This document shows, piece by piece, positions 1 through 7,098 of a stretch of 64,000 bases of DNA. A model generated the notes under the pieces. That model was not told the DNA's origin, ran no database searches, and saw only the letters and a program-made list of their open reading frames with translations. Origin of the DNA: JAVBOW01 sp031549495 (GTDB lineage: Bacteria > Bacteroidota > Bacteroidia > Bacteroidales > Rikenellaceae); NCBI GenBank assembly GCA_031549495.1, contig JAVBPS010000019.1, positions 41,490 to 105,489 on the forward strand, in the 5' to 3' direction. A program made the translations under genes and the position numbers. Each line of letters begins with the position of its first letter. The stretch's first letter is position 1.

Positions 1-228
1 ATAAAGTTACTGACGGTCGCAGAGGTCATGCGTATTTTACGCGTGAGCCGCCGCACCCTATATGAATACAACGACATAGGAATACTGCCGTGTTTCAAAT
101 TTACTGCAAGAACAATTATGTATAGGCAGGAGGATGTAGAAAATTTTTTATTGGTCAGTCATCGGAGTTTTTATGTGATGCGTCGGGGAATGGAGTTACT
201 TGCAAAATACCGAGTGCCTTTAAACTAA
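1..228 (+). CDS. HTH_17/excisionase-like DNA-binding protein, 5' end outside the window
   Basis: The reading frame is open from base 1, so the true start lies upstream; the first internal ATG is at 28. Read from base 1, the protein shows a MerR-like winged helix: LLTVAEVMRILRVSRRTLY, then a basic stretch and the YRQEDVENFL ending typical of HTH_17 (excisionase family) proteins. In Bacteroidales such small proteins usually accompany integrases on integrative elements as excisionases or element regulators. That role is inferred; the tyrosine recombinase lies 7 kb away at the other side of the island. The C-terminal tail of about 25 residues after the HTH is unremarkable. The family call is fairly safe, the partner and function are not. 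Confidence 0.6.
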   Translation: MKLLTVAEVMRILRVSRRTLYEYNDIGILPCFKFTARTIMYRQEDVENFLLVSHRSFYVMRRGMELLAKYRVPLN

Positions 229-311
229 TACCGACAATTAGGATCTTTGCTATCTGCTAGAGATTAATTTAATTATTTTTATTATGCCTGACTATTAAGG
301 AGAAAGGGCAT

Positions 312-343
312 AAAAGGGAGGGATGTTAAGTCCTTCCCTTTTT
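312..343 (+). terminator. Intrinsic terminator after the HTH_17 gene
   Basis: A 10 bp stem (314-323 with 331-340, one G-U wobble) with a 7 nt loop is followed by a run of five T at 339-343. It sits about 85 bp downstream of the HTH_17 stop and just before the promoter of the HNH gene, so it separates two transcription units. Confidence 0.7.
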
Positions 344-356
344 CGTTATTATTCAG

Positions 357-364
357 TAAATTTG
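357..364 (+). promoter_or_regulatory. Bacteroidetes-type -7 box for the HNH gene
   Basis: TAAATTTG is a perfect match to the Bacteroidetes -7 consensus TAnnTTTG, 38 bp upstream of the ATG at 403 and just downstream of the terminator. No clear -33 TTTG partner is visible; the call rests on the -7 box and position. Confidence 0.55.
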
Positions 365-402
365 CAGTATAATTAAGTAGGGCGCTAAAAACATATTACA
401 TC

Positions 403-1005
403 ATGCCAGAAATGTTCAAAGACGTGAAAGGCTACAAGGGCCTTTACAAAATCAGCAGGTCGGGTAAGGTTTTATCCGTAAAAAAGAAGGTATTCCTCAA
501 ACAGGAAATCTCCAACGGGACACCAATCGTAAGGTTATTGGGACACAGGAAAGAAATTGCCCTGTTATTGGCAGAGGCATTCATTCCTCAAAGTCGCCCC
601 GTAAAATATGTGAAACACATTGACGGGGACAGAGAGAATAACAACATTGATAATTTACGGTGGTCGAGAACTCCGGAACGCATCTACGAGGAATACTCAT
701 ATCCCCGCAATCATAACCGGACTAAGAAACTGCATATACAGGGAGTTAAGGCCACTCTCCGAATGCGTAAGAGGATAGCTATCTGGGAAGATAAATATTG
801 TTTTCACCATGATCCGCTTAAGCGAGGGACTCGTTTTGAGTTTAAGGAAAGCATGCTGGGGATAAATAACGTGGCAAAAAAGTACGGCGTTCCTCGAAGT
901 GCTATATACAAATGTTGCAATAAAAAGATCAAAGCCGTTGGGAAACGCTATAAATTCAGGGTGCAACCTTATCGTTGGCGCGACATAGCATATACTGAAT
1001 TGTGA
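403..1005 (+). CDS. NUMOD4/HNH endonuclease-like protein
   Basis: A 200-residue protein with the layout of free-standing HNH homing-type endonucleases of phages and mobile elements. Residues 4-26 (MFKDVKGYKGLYKISRSGKV) match the NUMOD4 DNA-binding motif. Residues 69-86 hold the HNH_3 core with His72 in VKHIDGD, Asn80/Asn81 and the NLRW ending. The C-terminal part (about 150-190) has a helix-turn-helix-like NNVAKKYGVPRSAIYKCCN segment, as in NUMOD1 tails, which would add sequence specificity. The gene has its own promoter, is not inside another gene, and sits among defence-type genes, so it could act as a selfish nuclease or a phage-borne relic. Length and motif order are normal; nuclease activity is inferred from the retained His and Asn residues. 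Confidence 0.75.
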   Translation: MPEMFKDVKGYKGLYKISRSGKVLSVKKKVFLKQEISNGTPIVRLLGHRKEIALLLAEAFIPQSRPVKYVKHIDGDRENNNIDNLRWSRTPERIYEEYSYPRNHNRTKKLHIQGVKATLRMRKRIAIWEDKYCFHHDPLKRGTRFEFKESMLGINNVAKKYGVPRSAIYKCCNKKIKAVGKRYKFRVQPYRWRDIAYTEL

Positions 1006-1470
1006 ATAAGGCGTTTGTGCGGTAGCCTGTCCTATGAAAAGCGGAAAAGTGTATTTTTTTCGAATGCATTTTTCGAGGCAAAATGGGGTGCTAGGTAATA
1101 TCCGGCCAAATACATCCATAATATTCTGTATTTAATCATATTATGCGGTCAACATTTTTTCACTTTGCCGTACCAAAGTGGAGCAAAACGCAAAAAATGG
1201 GGGTCTTGCATAAATGACCTCGTTTTCATGTAAGGGATAGCCCGATAACTTTACCGGATCACTTGGGTGAGAACGCCTCGTTCATCACAAAAGCCCCCCC
1301 CCTTAAATGGACTGCGTATTCTGTATGGCTGCGGGTGGTTGCCGTAGGTAAGATCGGCGTCCAGAAATCTGGATGTTTTTCCTCTCATTAAAGAAAATAA
1401 GATTTTACGTATCTTTACGCCACACCAATACCGAAAAATTAAAGAACAGAGACCAATTCATTTACATATC
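1006..1470. other. Long AT-rich spacer with no convincing gene
   Basis: No open frame here has protein-like composition; the long minus-strand frame across 697-1119 is a shadow of the HNH gene. The segment has a poly-C run near 1296 and a weak promoter-like TATCTTTAC around 1409-1417 that could drive the folded leader and the nuclease gene downstream. Nothing else is recognised. Confidence 0.4.
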
Positions 1471-1626
1471 CTATAAAAGCATTAGCTTTTATTCTTGTTG
1501 CTAAAATCGCCAAAATTTTATGGTTCAAGAGTAAGTTAATGCCTACGAGTGCGTGGGCATTTCTCATTTGAACCAGGGTGTTTGGCGATACCTAGCAACG
1601 AATGTTGAATTTGCCCACGCCTTTTT
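1471..1626 (+). promoter_or_regulatory. Strongly structured leader RNA / nested inverted repeats before the PD-(D/E)XK gene
   Basis: Three nested stems lie directly upstream of the start codon at 1627. The outer stem pairs 1497-1503 and 1506-1514 with 1593-1599 and 1581-1589 (16 bp). The middle stem pairs 1521-1528 with 1568-1575 (8 bp). The inner hairpin pairs 1538-1547 with 1552-1561 around an AGTG loop. A separate 8 bp hairpin precedes them (1473-1480 with 1485-1492). An alternative pairing of GCGTGGGCA (1551-1559) with TGCCCACGC (1612-1620) is followed by five T. This suggests two exclusive folds, one terminator-like. No Shine-Dalgarno site is visible before 1627. It could be a regulatory leader, a small RNA, or a palindromic element; the fold is seen, the role is inferred. 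Confidence 0.5.
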
Positions 1627-2433
1627 ATGTCAGACATCCAAACACTCATTTCAAAATTACGCACCCTCTATTTATCAATAGAGAGACCCCCACAGCCCGT
1701 CCATAACCGGAACGAACTTTCCATGTTCATCGCAAAATTAAAGCCCTGTTACGAGCGGACTACACAGGAAGCATACAATAAACACATAGTTCCGTTACTT
1801 GGCAGCAACCACAAAAAACTTTTTACGCCTTCCGTGTTGGAAATTCTAAAAAAGGCCACTAGGGAAACATATCATTCTCTGTTTTTATCATATATCTGGG
1901 ACTGTGGTCGCGAAGGAGGTAAAGATGCGTTCTGTGATTTTCTGGAGTGCACCCCAAAAGTGAGTAATAGGCTCAAGGCATTGGTTCGACAAAGCAAATA
2001 TCGAGTATACACAGATAAACCCATCAAAAGCGGATATAAAGGTCGCAACAACAAGCGTCCCGACTTATGTTTTTCTGACAACAAAAGTTGGCTTATAATT
2101 ATTGAGAACAAAGTTAAAGCGGATGTCACAAAGAAAGGTCGACAAGATTCTCAGATTACCCAGTACCGAAAATTGGCCGAAGAATGCTACCCTAATTATT
2201 TCAAATGTTATATATTATTGAGTGAAAAGGATAACAAAGAATACCTTAAATACGAACCTACATGGCATTACTGTGATTATCTAATGCTTCTTAAGTCACT
2301 ACTTAAAGCCCACACAAAAGATCGGGTTACCGAGGATTATATTTCGACTCTACTTGGTTTCTATAAAGATAAAAGGAAAATACAGAATGCCCCTATGTCC
2401 CTCTACAATATCGAAAAATTAAAACTGAAATAA
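1627..2433 (+). CDS. PD-(D/E)XK nuclease superfamily protein (PDDEXK_4-like)
   Basis: A 268-residue protein with the signature of the PD-(D/E)XK_4 group. A helical N-terminus holds E80 and H83 in the ATRETYHSLFLSYIWD stretch. The core follows: Asp146 in RPDLCF, a strand, then Glu160 and Lys162 in IIIENKVKA, and a Gln-rich QDSQITQYRKLAE helix. These residues form the usual metal-binding centre, so a DNA or RNA nuclease is likely. Family members occur as lone genes in defence islands and prophages. It starts directly after a large folded RNA leader and is separated by one base from the next gene, so the two are probably co-transcribed and act together. Low GC and codon use match the rest of the island. 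Substrate unknown. Confidence 0.7.
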   Translation: MSDIQTLISKLRTLYLSIERPPQPVHNRNELSMFIAKLKPCYERTTQEAYNKHIVPLLGSNHKKLFTPSVLEILKKATRETYHSLFLSYIWDCGREGGKDAFCDFLECTPKVSNRLKALVRQSKYRVYTDKPIKSGYKGRNNKRPDLCFSDNKSWLIIIENKVKADVTKKGRQDSQITQYRKLAEECYPNYFKCYILLSEKDNKEYLKYEPTWHYCDYLMLLKSLLKAHTKDRVTEDYISTLLGFYKDKRKIQNAPMSLYNIEKLKLK

Positions 2434-2434
2434 C

Positions 2435-3001
2435 ATGAATACTTTAAGTGACGTAACCAAACAGTGCGCCAGTGAGATGCCTATGTTGTTGGATTCTCTC
2501 CAATCTACTATTAGAGAGATAGAGCAGGAGTTAATGCCTTACTTCAAGAAAATGAAACGGGCAATATCAGCCCACTCCGACAAAATTACACTGTCGGGGG
2601 AAGAAGGACTTTCAATAGAATTATTCTGTAACAATACGGGGGCGGATATTTTGAACACCTCTCCAGAACTCCATATCTGGCAAAGGTTGTGGTTTCATCA
2701 AAAGAGGAAGTCACAGAGAAGCAAATATATCTTTCAAAGCGGTTACGAGGCCGACAGTGATTTTAACTGTATCTATTTCGCTCTATTCGATGACGAAAGC
2801 GTTGTAACACTATTCGATCAAGATTTCTACGAAGAAGTATGTAGTAACGTCAATAACAAATGGACGGTTTATTACCCCGATGATGAAACTATACAGTTTC
2901 ACATAAACCCCACCGACAACCTAACCCCGGAACTAATTGCAGAGTGTTTTGCCGATTTCATAAAATACGTCCTACATCCCCTAATCAGCAAATTGCAGTA
3001 A
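2435..3001 (+). CDS. Uncharacterised partner protein of the PD-(D/E)XK gene
   Basis: A 188-residue soluble acidic protein that I do not recognise. The N-terminal 50 residues look like a long amphipathic helix, possibly a coiled coil (LLDSLQSTIREIEQELMPYF). The middle is mixed strand-helix and the last 40 residues are helical. It has no signal peptide, membrane segment or visible catalytic motif. Its start lies one base after the stop of the nuclease-like gene, so translation is probably coupled. In such pairs the second gene often codes for an immunity, sensor or subunit protein; that is inference from layout only. It ends 130 bp before the next unit, which has its own weak promoter-like sequence. 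Confidence 0.6.
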   Translation: MNTLSDVTKQCASEMPMLLDSLQSTIREIEQELMPYFKKMKRAISAHSDKITLSGEEGLSIELFCNNTGADILNTSPELHIWQRLWFHQKRKSQRSKYIFQSGYEADSDFNCIYFALFDDESVVTLFDQDFYEEVCSNVNNKWTVYYPDDETIQFHINPTDNLTPELIAECFADFIKYVLHPLISKLQ

Positions 3002-3133
3002 CCCGTATTTCCCAACGTTCTGTAATTACATTTATCAAACGTAAACTACTTTTCAAAAACCTAATGTTCTTGATGCCTATCATAAAGAATTATTTCTATA
3101 TCTTTATGCTGTAAACCAGAATATATCAAAATT

Positions 3134-3955
3134 ATGACGGAGACGCAAGATGCTCGCGACTATGAAAAGCAATGGCCAGGGTTGCCAATAAAGTATCTTA
3201 TTTTGTCGTGTGATGATTTTATTGTATTTATTGACCACGAGAATGACTTAGACTGGAAAAAGTCTGATGATTTTAGTGCTGTAAAATTATCGGATGAAGA
3301 TACTGCATCCTATAATAGAGTCATGAATGAAATTTCTTTCTCCGAAAACATACCATGCGACAATCTTGAAGAAAAATTAGTATTGAACTTCAAGCGGCAA
3401 CTTGGGGAGGCATTAGTTAGAAATTTTCAACATGATTTTATTAATGCCCAAAGAATGATCGATATTGCAGCACACTACATAACAGATAGAAATGCTGAAA
3501 AATCAAGATTTTTGTTGCTTGTTGCTTGTAGTACGGTTACCGGTATTGTTGTAGGTGCGGGTGTTATATTCTGGTTATGTCGTGCAAGTATGCAACAGAT
3601 TTTCTCGGTTACAGTATTCTATATTTTACTTGCAATAGCCGCTGGGGCTTTGGGCGCATTTTTGTCAGTTATACTGCGTATTGGCAAAGTTGAGTTAAAT
3701 TGTCATGCAAGTAAGGCGTTACATAATATGGAGGGGGCAACAAAAATTTTTGCAGGAATGATATCTGCTTTTCTCGTGGCTCTATGTATTAAATGCGAAA
3801 TAATACTACCTGTATTTAGCAATATCGAGGCCACACATTATGCAATGATTCTGGGCGGCCTTATTGGTGGGGCAGCTGAAAGATTGGCTCCCTCAATTAT
3901 ACAAACCCTTGGAAATAATAAAAATCATGAAGAGAAAGGTGCTGATAATAATTAA
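3134..3955 (+). CDS. Four-helix membrane protein overlapping a caspase-like protease gene
   Basis: A 273-residue protein with a soluble N-terminal domain (about 1-120, acidic, helix-rich towards its end) and four predicted transmembrane helices near residues 126-148, 157-183, 205-228 and 234-256. No signal peptide is seen, so the N-terminal domain should face the cytoplasm. No known family is recognised. The last 29 bp overlap the start of the caspase-like gene, which indicates co-expression. A TATCTTTA box (3099-3106) close to the -7 consensus lies 28 bp upstream. Membrane proteins paired with a caspase-fold protease recall bacterial gasdermin-protease pairs, but the four helices make it unlike gasdermin. 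A role as membrane-damaging effector or protease target is inference. Confidence 0.65.
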   Translation: MTETQDARDYEKQWPGLPIKYLILSCDDFIVFIDHENDLDWKKSDDFSAVKLSDEDTASYNRVMNEISFSENIPCDNLEEKLVLNFKRQLGEALVRNFQHDFINAQRMIDIAAHYITDRNAEKSRFLLLVACSTVTGIVVGAGVIFWLCRASMQQIFSVTVFYILLAIAAGALGAFLSVILRIGKVELNCHASKALHNMEGATKIFAGMISAFLVALCIKCEIILPVFSNIEATHYAMILGGLIGGAAERLAPSIIQTLGNNKNHEEKGADNN

Positions 3956-4703
3956 CCCCGGCGTTGTAGGAGATGAGCATTATTGTAAGGGGGTCTACGT
4001 AGACAGAGATAACTACAAAGCCTATTTTATGTCTTCGATAGGAGGGTATTGGAATGAGTCGGAGATTATTATAAGAGAGAAGCCATCAAGGGGTACTGTC
4101 CTTTTGGATTTGGTTTCGATGTCTGACTGTGATTATTCCATTGTCATTTTTTGTGGACATGGTTATTACTCTGAACGAACTATGTCTAATATGTTAATAC
4201 TTAATGATGAAAATCAGGTTTTAGACTCTGATAAAATCAAACAGGGCTGTACAAAGCGGTTAATAATATTAGATTGTTGTCGGGATATATTGCCAGAATA
4301 CGCTATTGAAAGCGAAGAGTTACGGAAGGCAATACGGTTATTTGACTCTGTATCCGGAAAACGATTGCGACCAGAGCGTTGTAAACGTATCTATAACGAA
4401 TGGATTCACAATAACTGTCCGAATCAAATAATTGTCGGGTTGGGCTGTGCTATAGACGAGAGTTGTGGTGATTCCTCTCGCGGAGGTTACTACTCACTCT
4501 CTTTATTGAAGGCTGCCCGCCAGATTGGAGATGATATGTTTGAGAACGCAGATTTGATGGGAGGTGGTTATGAAGTGTCAAGCTTTGTGAGATGCCATAA
4601 TGGTTCCAAAGAACTTGTTGCAAAAATAAGTGGAAATAAGCAAAATCCAGACATAGAGAAACCAAGAAGCGGAAATTATCTTCCATTCGTTGTTGTCGCT
4701 TAA
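3927..4703 (+). CDS. Caspase-like (peptidase C14 / clan CD) protein
   Basis: A 258-residue protein with the caspase-fold core: strand RKVLIIINPG at the N-terminus, a hydrophobic strand leading to the catalytic His78 in IVIFCGHGYY, and a second strand leading to the catalytic Cys (117 or 118) in RLIILDCCRD. The spacing fits metacaspase/caspase-like bacterial peptidases, which cleave after specific residues, often basic or acidic. The ATG at 3927 is chosen because the protease fold begins at once; the upstream in-frame start would lie further inside the membrane gene. The C-terminal half (about 120-258) has GCAIDESCGDSSRGG and SLSLLKAA, like the small-subunit part of the fold. It overlaps the membrane protein gene, and its stop lies 17 bp from the convergent retron RT. 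Likely a stress or phage-triggered protease; the trigger is not visible. Confidence 0.7.
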   Translation: MKRKVLIIINPGVVGDEHYCKGVYVDRDNYKAYFMSSIGGYWNESEIIIREKPSRGTVLLDLVSMSDCDYSIVIFCGHGYYSERTMSNMLILNDENQVLDSDKIKQGCTKRLIILDCCRDILPEYAIESEELRKAIRLFDSVSGKRLRPERCKRIYNEWIHNNCPNQIIVGLGCAIDESCGDSSRGGYYSLSLLKAARQIGDDMFENADLMGGGYEVSSFVRCHNGSKELVAKISGNKQNPDIEKPRSGNYLPFVVVA

Positions 4704-4720
4704 AGGCATAATGAATTGAT

Positions 4721-5575
4721 TCATTCTGCTGTTTTAGTTTTAGGGCTTTCTTTTTGAATACGTTTTTTATACCCCTTAATCCCCTGTACCTGTGCAAGGG
4801 ATTTTCCTTCGAGAGCATTAAGTTTTTCCCTAAACCCGTCCGGTACTGTTAAATAGTTGTTCTTGCATTTTACGCCTGTGATTTCCACGGCAGAAGATTT
4901 ATAGGTTGTCTTACCGTGGCTTATGCGGAACCCGTTACTTTTAATGATTGATAGAATATCGTTAGTCTTCTCCTTGAAGTCGGTCGGGGATGATATCGCA
5001 ACATCATCAACGAACGTCGTAAAGGTCAGCCCGTTTTCTTTGCAAAACTCAAGGATCTCATTTCCGGCCTTTTCAAAAACTAAGTTAGCAAGCAGGGAAG
5101 AAGTGGAAGCCCCCTGGGGAAGGTGGCCATTGTAGGTTGTTAATTTGGTTATCGTGGATGCAATGTTCATCGACAAACCTTTGGACACCAACATTGAGCA
5201 AACCATTTTACAGCTCACGAAGGGAAAGAAATCTTGCAGATCGGTTTGGAAAACGAACTTTTTTCCTTTGTGTTTTGCCGCATTTAAGACATTATCCCGC
5301 TTTCTTACACCTCCATATGCATATGGTGGCATACTTAAGTTGCGGGTAAGATACAGTTTAAGTCTTTCTTGGATTTCTTTTAGCGGGCCAGTAGACGGGT
5401 TTATAATTCTGTCCCTATAACTGCCGTCTTTATTACGCTTACGCTCACCTGTTTTGGTCAGTTTATCAAAGCGTCTTTCGTAATAATATGAATTTATATT
5501 GTCGAGGATACGCTGTAACTCCGCTTCATCCACCTTTAAGACATACTTACATAGATGGGCAGTAGTTTTAACCAT
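4721..5575 (-). CDS. Retron-type reverse transcriptase
   Basis: A 284-residue reverse transcriptase with the retron hallmarks: NAAKH (98-102, the NAxxH region X motif), the catalytic TDLQDFF block (111-117), PQGASTSSLLANL (153-165), the FVDD catalytic motif (188-191) and ITGV (232-235, the VTG region Y motif). It would prime DNA synthesis from the 2'-OH of a folded RNA to make msDNA. There is no maturase or endonuclease domain, so it is not a group II intron protein, and no accessory gene or template repeat suggests a diversity-generating element. Its ATG overlaps the stop of the upstream XRE gene by 8 bp, so both are translated from one message. A partner set of RT plus XRE-type HTH resembles the type VI retron architecture; that assignment is tentative. 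Confidence 0.85.
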   Translation of the reverse strand: MVKTTAHLCKYVLKVDEAELQRILDNINSYYYERRFDKLTKTGERKRNKDGSYRDRIINPSTGPLKEIQERLKLYLTRNLSMPPYAYGGVRKRDNVLNAAKHKGKKFVFQTDLQDFFPFVSCKMVCSMLVSKGLSMNIASTITKLTTYNGHLPQGASTSSLLANLVFEKAGNEILEFCKENGLTFTTFVDDVAISSPTDFKEKTNDILSIIKSNGFRISHGKTTYKSSAVEITGVKCKNNYLTVPDGFREKLNALEGKSLAQVQGIKGYKKRIQKESPKTKTAE

Positions 5576-5861
5576 TGATGAGCAGGGCTAAAATCGAAGG
5601 ATCAATGGAAGATTTAATATCTTCCATGTATTTACTTTTTTCCTCTGGGATATCCTCTTTTTCTATAGACATAAGGAGAATGAGAGGTACGGGCATATCA
5701 AGATGGGTGGCTATTTTCTTTAACAGCGTGAAGCCCGGGTCTTTTTTATTGTGCTCGATTAATGATAAGTAAGAGGGTGTAATATCACAAAGAGTAGCCA
5801 GTTTTGTCTGGCTGATTTTCCTTCTTTGTCGCGTCTCTTTTATTGTTGAGCCTAATTTCAT
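5568..5861 (-). CDS. XRE-family HTH regulator of the retron cassette
   Basis: A 97-residue protein with a canonical Cro/C1-type helix-turn-helix over residues 5-60 (ETRQRRKISQTKLA, then TPSYLSLIE and PGFTLLKKIA). A short acidic tail follows, rich in Glu and Lys, and may contact a partner. The ATG at 5861 is chosen because the HTH begins at once; the longer frame to 6008 runs into the preceding small gene and has no HTH-like content. It overlaps the RT start by 8 bp and lies 23 bp after the 75-residue gene. In known retrons with an HTH partner this protein is thought to be part of the toxin/regulator module. Here it may control the cassette through the inverted repeat near 6123-6172 (inference). 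Confidence 0.75.
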   Translation of the reverse strand: MKLGSTIKETRQRRKISQTKLATLCDITPSYLSLIEHNKKDPGFTLLKKIATHLDMPVPLILLMSIEKEDIPEEKSKYMEDIKSSIDPSILALLING

Positions 5862-5884
5862 ACTTTCATAAAAAGGGGGCGTGA

Positions 5885-6112
5885 CTAAAACAAATCTTTT
5901 ACTTTGGCTCCGAACTCTAAAAATGCAAGCAACCACTTTGCTACATTTTCCAAGCGGACTTGGATATCCGAAAAATCCTTCGGGGAAATTTTTAATTCGG
6001 CTAAACAATTTTGTAAAAGAACTTTGTCCTCATCAGTGAGTGAACAACGGCCCTCTGAAAGGATGGCCTCGATACATTGTATCAAGCCATCTAACGTTTT
6101 TTGTTTTTTCAT
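5885..6112 (-). CDS. Small helical protein of the retron cassette, function unknown
   Basis: A 75-residue, helix-rich protein with no signal peptide or recognised domain. Composition is protein-like (Leu- and Glu-rich amphipathic helices, hydrophobic C-terminal helix VAKWLLAFLEFGAKV). It is the first gene of a three-gene unit (small protein, XRE, RT), with the candidate msr-msd RNA directly upstream. Small proteins next to retron RTs have been found as toxins, antitoxins or RT cofactors, so any of these is possible. The start ATG at 6112 sits 11 bp from an inverted repeat that may be an operator. Confidence reflects that it is short but well placed in a tight operon. Confidence 0.55.
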   Translation of the reverse strand: MKKQKTLDGLIQCIEAILSEGRCSLTDEDKVLLQNCLAELKISPKDFSDIQVRLENVAKWLLAFLEFGAKVKDLF

Positions 6113-6122
6113 ACTAAAATAA

Positions 6123-6172
6123 TTAAGTCGGGTAACATCACCCTGCCGTATTTAGTAATGTGCGCGACTTAA
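6123..6172. promoter_or_regulatory. Inverted repeat, possible operator of the retron operon
   Basis: TTAAGTCG (6123-6130) and CGACTTAA (6165-6172) form an 8 bp perfect inverted repeat around 34 nt, just upstream of the 75-residue gene start. It could be an operator for the XRE protein or the base of an RNA hairpin at the 3' side of the retron RNA. Either role is inference. Confidence 0.3.
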
Positions 6173-6209
6173 CTCATAAACGTTGTCCTCGTGTTCACCC
6201 CCTATTTAT

Positions 6210-6490
6210 ACTGCCTTTGAATTTTTAATTTTTCATCCGTTTTTCGGCGATAGCGAAAAACGGTTGAAAATTTAATAATTCGCTACCTATTAGATTTATC
6301 TACCCTGCATTAAGATGACTAATAAACAGGAACTATATTGATAGTCTAACACGTATTGAAAATTAATCTTCTTTTCTCTTTAACCAGCGTTACGCTTGCT
6401 AAAACAAAGACCCTTACGGGTTGTGAGCATCGCTCACTTCAAGAACTGAGCTTAATCGTGCCTAAACAAAAAACCTTTCAAAGAACTACG
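6210..6490 (-). ncRNA. Candidate retron msr-msd RNA
   Basis: The 473 bp without a gene upstream of the retron operon folds, on the same strand, as a retron RNA should. At its 5' side are three compact hairpins: GTGAGC/GCTCAC with a 3 nt loop (6423-6437), ACCC/GGGT (6410-6421) and AGCG/CGCT (6386-6396), as in an msr. At its 3' side is a long hairpin, 6220-6280: 10 perfect pairs around a 7 nt loop, then about 14 further pairs with three mismatches, as in an msd. A possible a1/a2 pairing is 6477-6483 with 6215-6221 (7 bp), which is weak. Exact ends and the branching G (an AGC near 6449-6451 is a candidate) are not settled. Order RNA, small gene, XRE, RT is consistent with a retron. Confidence 0.55.
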
Positions 6491-6585
6491 CAGCAAAAAT
6501 AAATTACTTTAACTATATTTCCAAGTTTTTAAAGGAAATTTCTGCAATAAAAAATTCGCTCAAAGACTAATACAATAAAAACCAG

Positions 6586-7098
6586 CTAATTAAACTTAAT
6601 AAATTGTATTCCAGTATTGGCGTTGTTACATAAATCTTGAGATTGTAAAAAACACATTTCCCACGCTGTTGCCTCTACAAAATCTACTTGTTTGCGGTAA
6701 CCACAAATTAACTCTGCCCCTGTGATGGTCAAAAACTGGTCGATATTTACCCGTTTCGTGCGTAAAGTGCTACATGACCCAAAGTAAGCTATTCTCTCCG
6801 TTAAATGCCCCTCTAACACCCCGGCAATTTCGGCCAACGTTACAAAGTCATTGCCTATGCAAATACCGTTTGGACGGCCGTGAAAGGCTATATATAGGAT
6901 TGAGTAGTTTTTGTATCGACTGAACGTGTACCGGCGCAGGGCCTCAAAAAACTCCTCGCGGGTATCACATTTCCAGTAAATGTATTTGATACCGCAGGTG
7001 TGGTAGAGAATTTCCAAAATAGGCCGGACGCTCTGTTTACTGCGGCGGTTTGTTGTCCAGTTGCCCTCGATGCAGTAGATGTGCCGTTGCCGTTTCAA
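6586..7098 (-). CDS. DUF6642-like small caspase-fold (His/Cys) protein
   Basis: A 170-residue protein that opens with HIYCIEGNW and carries His73 in YIAFHGRPNGI and Cys109 in AYFGSCST, the spacing of a caspase/CHAT-fold His-Cys dyad. It resembles proteins I know as the DUF6642 family, which are found scattered on mobile elements and whose function is not described. The start appears to be TTG at 7098, in a TTGA overlap with the stop of the integrase gene, because the conserved N-terminus begins there and no ATG fits. This would make it translationally coupled to the integrase. It lies directly upstream of the candidate retron RNA on the same strand. A protease role is inferred from the dyad; family name is from memory. 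Confidence 0.65.
   Translation of the reverse strand: MKRQRHIYCIEGNWTTNRRSKQSVRPILEILYHTCGIKYIYWKCDTREEFFEALRRYTFSRYKNYSILYIAFHGRPNGICIGNDFVTLAEIAGVLEGHLTERIAYFGSCSTLRTKRVNIDQFLTITGAELICGYRKQVDFVEATAWEMCFLQSQDLCNNANTGIQFIKFN

Noticed and set aside
1497..1599. Nested inverted repeat as an integron attC site
   Set aside because: The outer arms run GTTGCTA to TAGCAAC, the reverse of the attC R-box order, and no integron integrase is present.
3134..3955. Membrane protein as a bacterial gasdermin
   Set aside because: It has four clear transmembrane helices and no gasdermin-like N-terminal Cys or beta-rich pore domain; only the partner protease recalls that system.
4721..5575. Reverse transcriptase as a diversity-generating element or group II intron protein
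   Set aside because: It has the retron NAAKH and ITGV motifs, no maturase or endonuclease domain, no accessory variability gene and no template repeat beside it.
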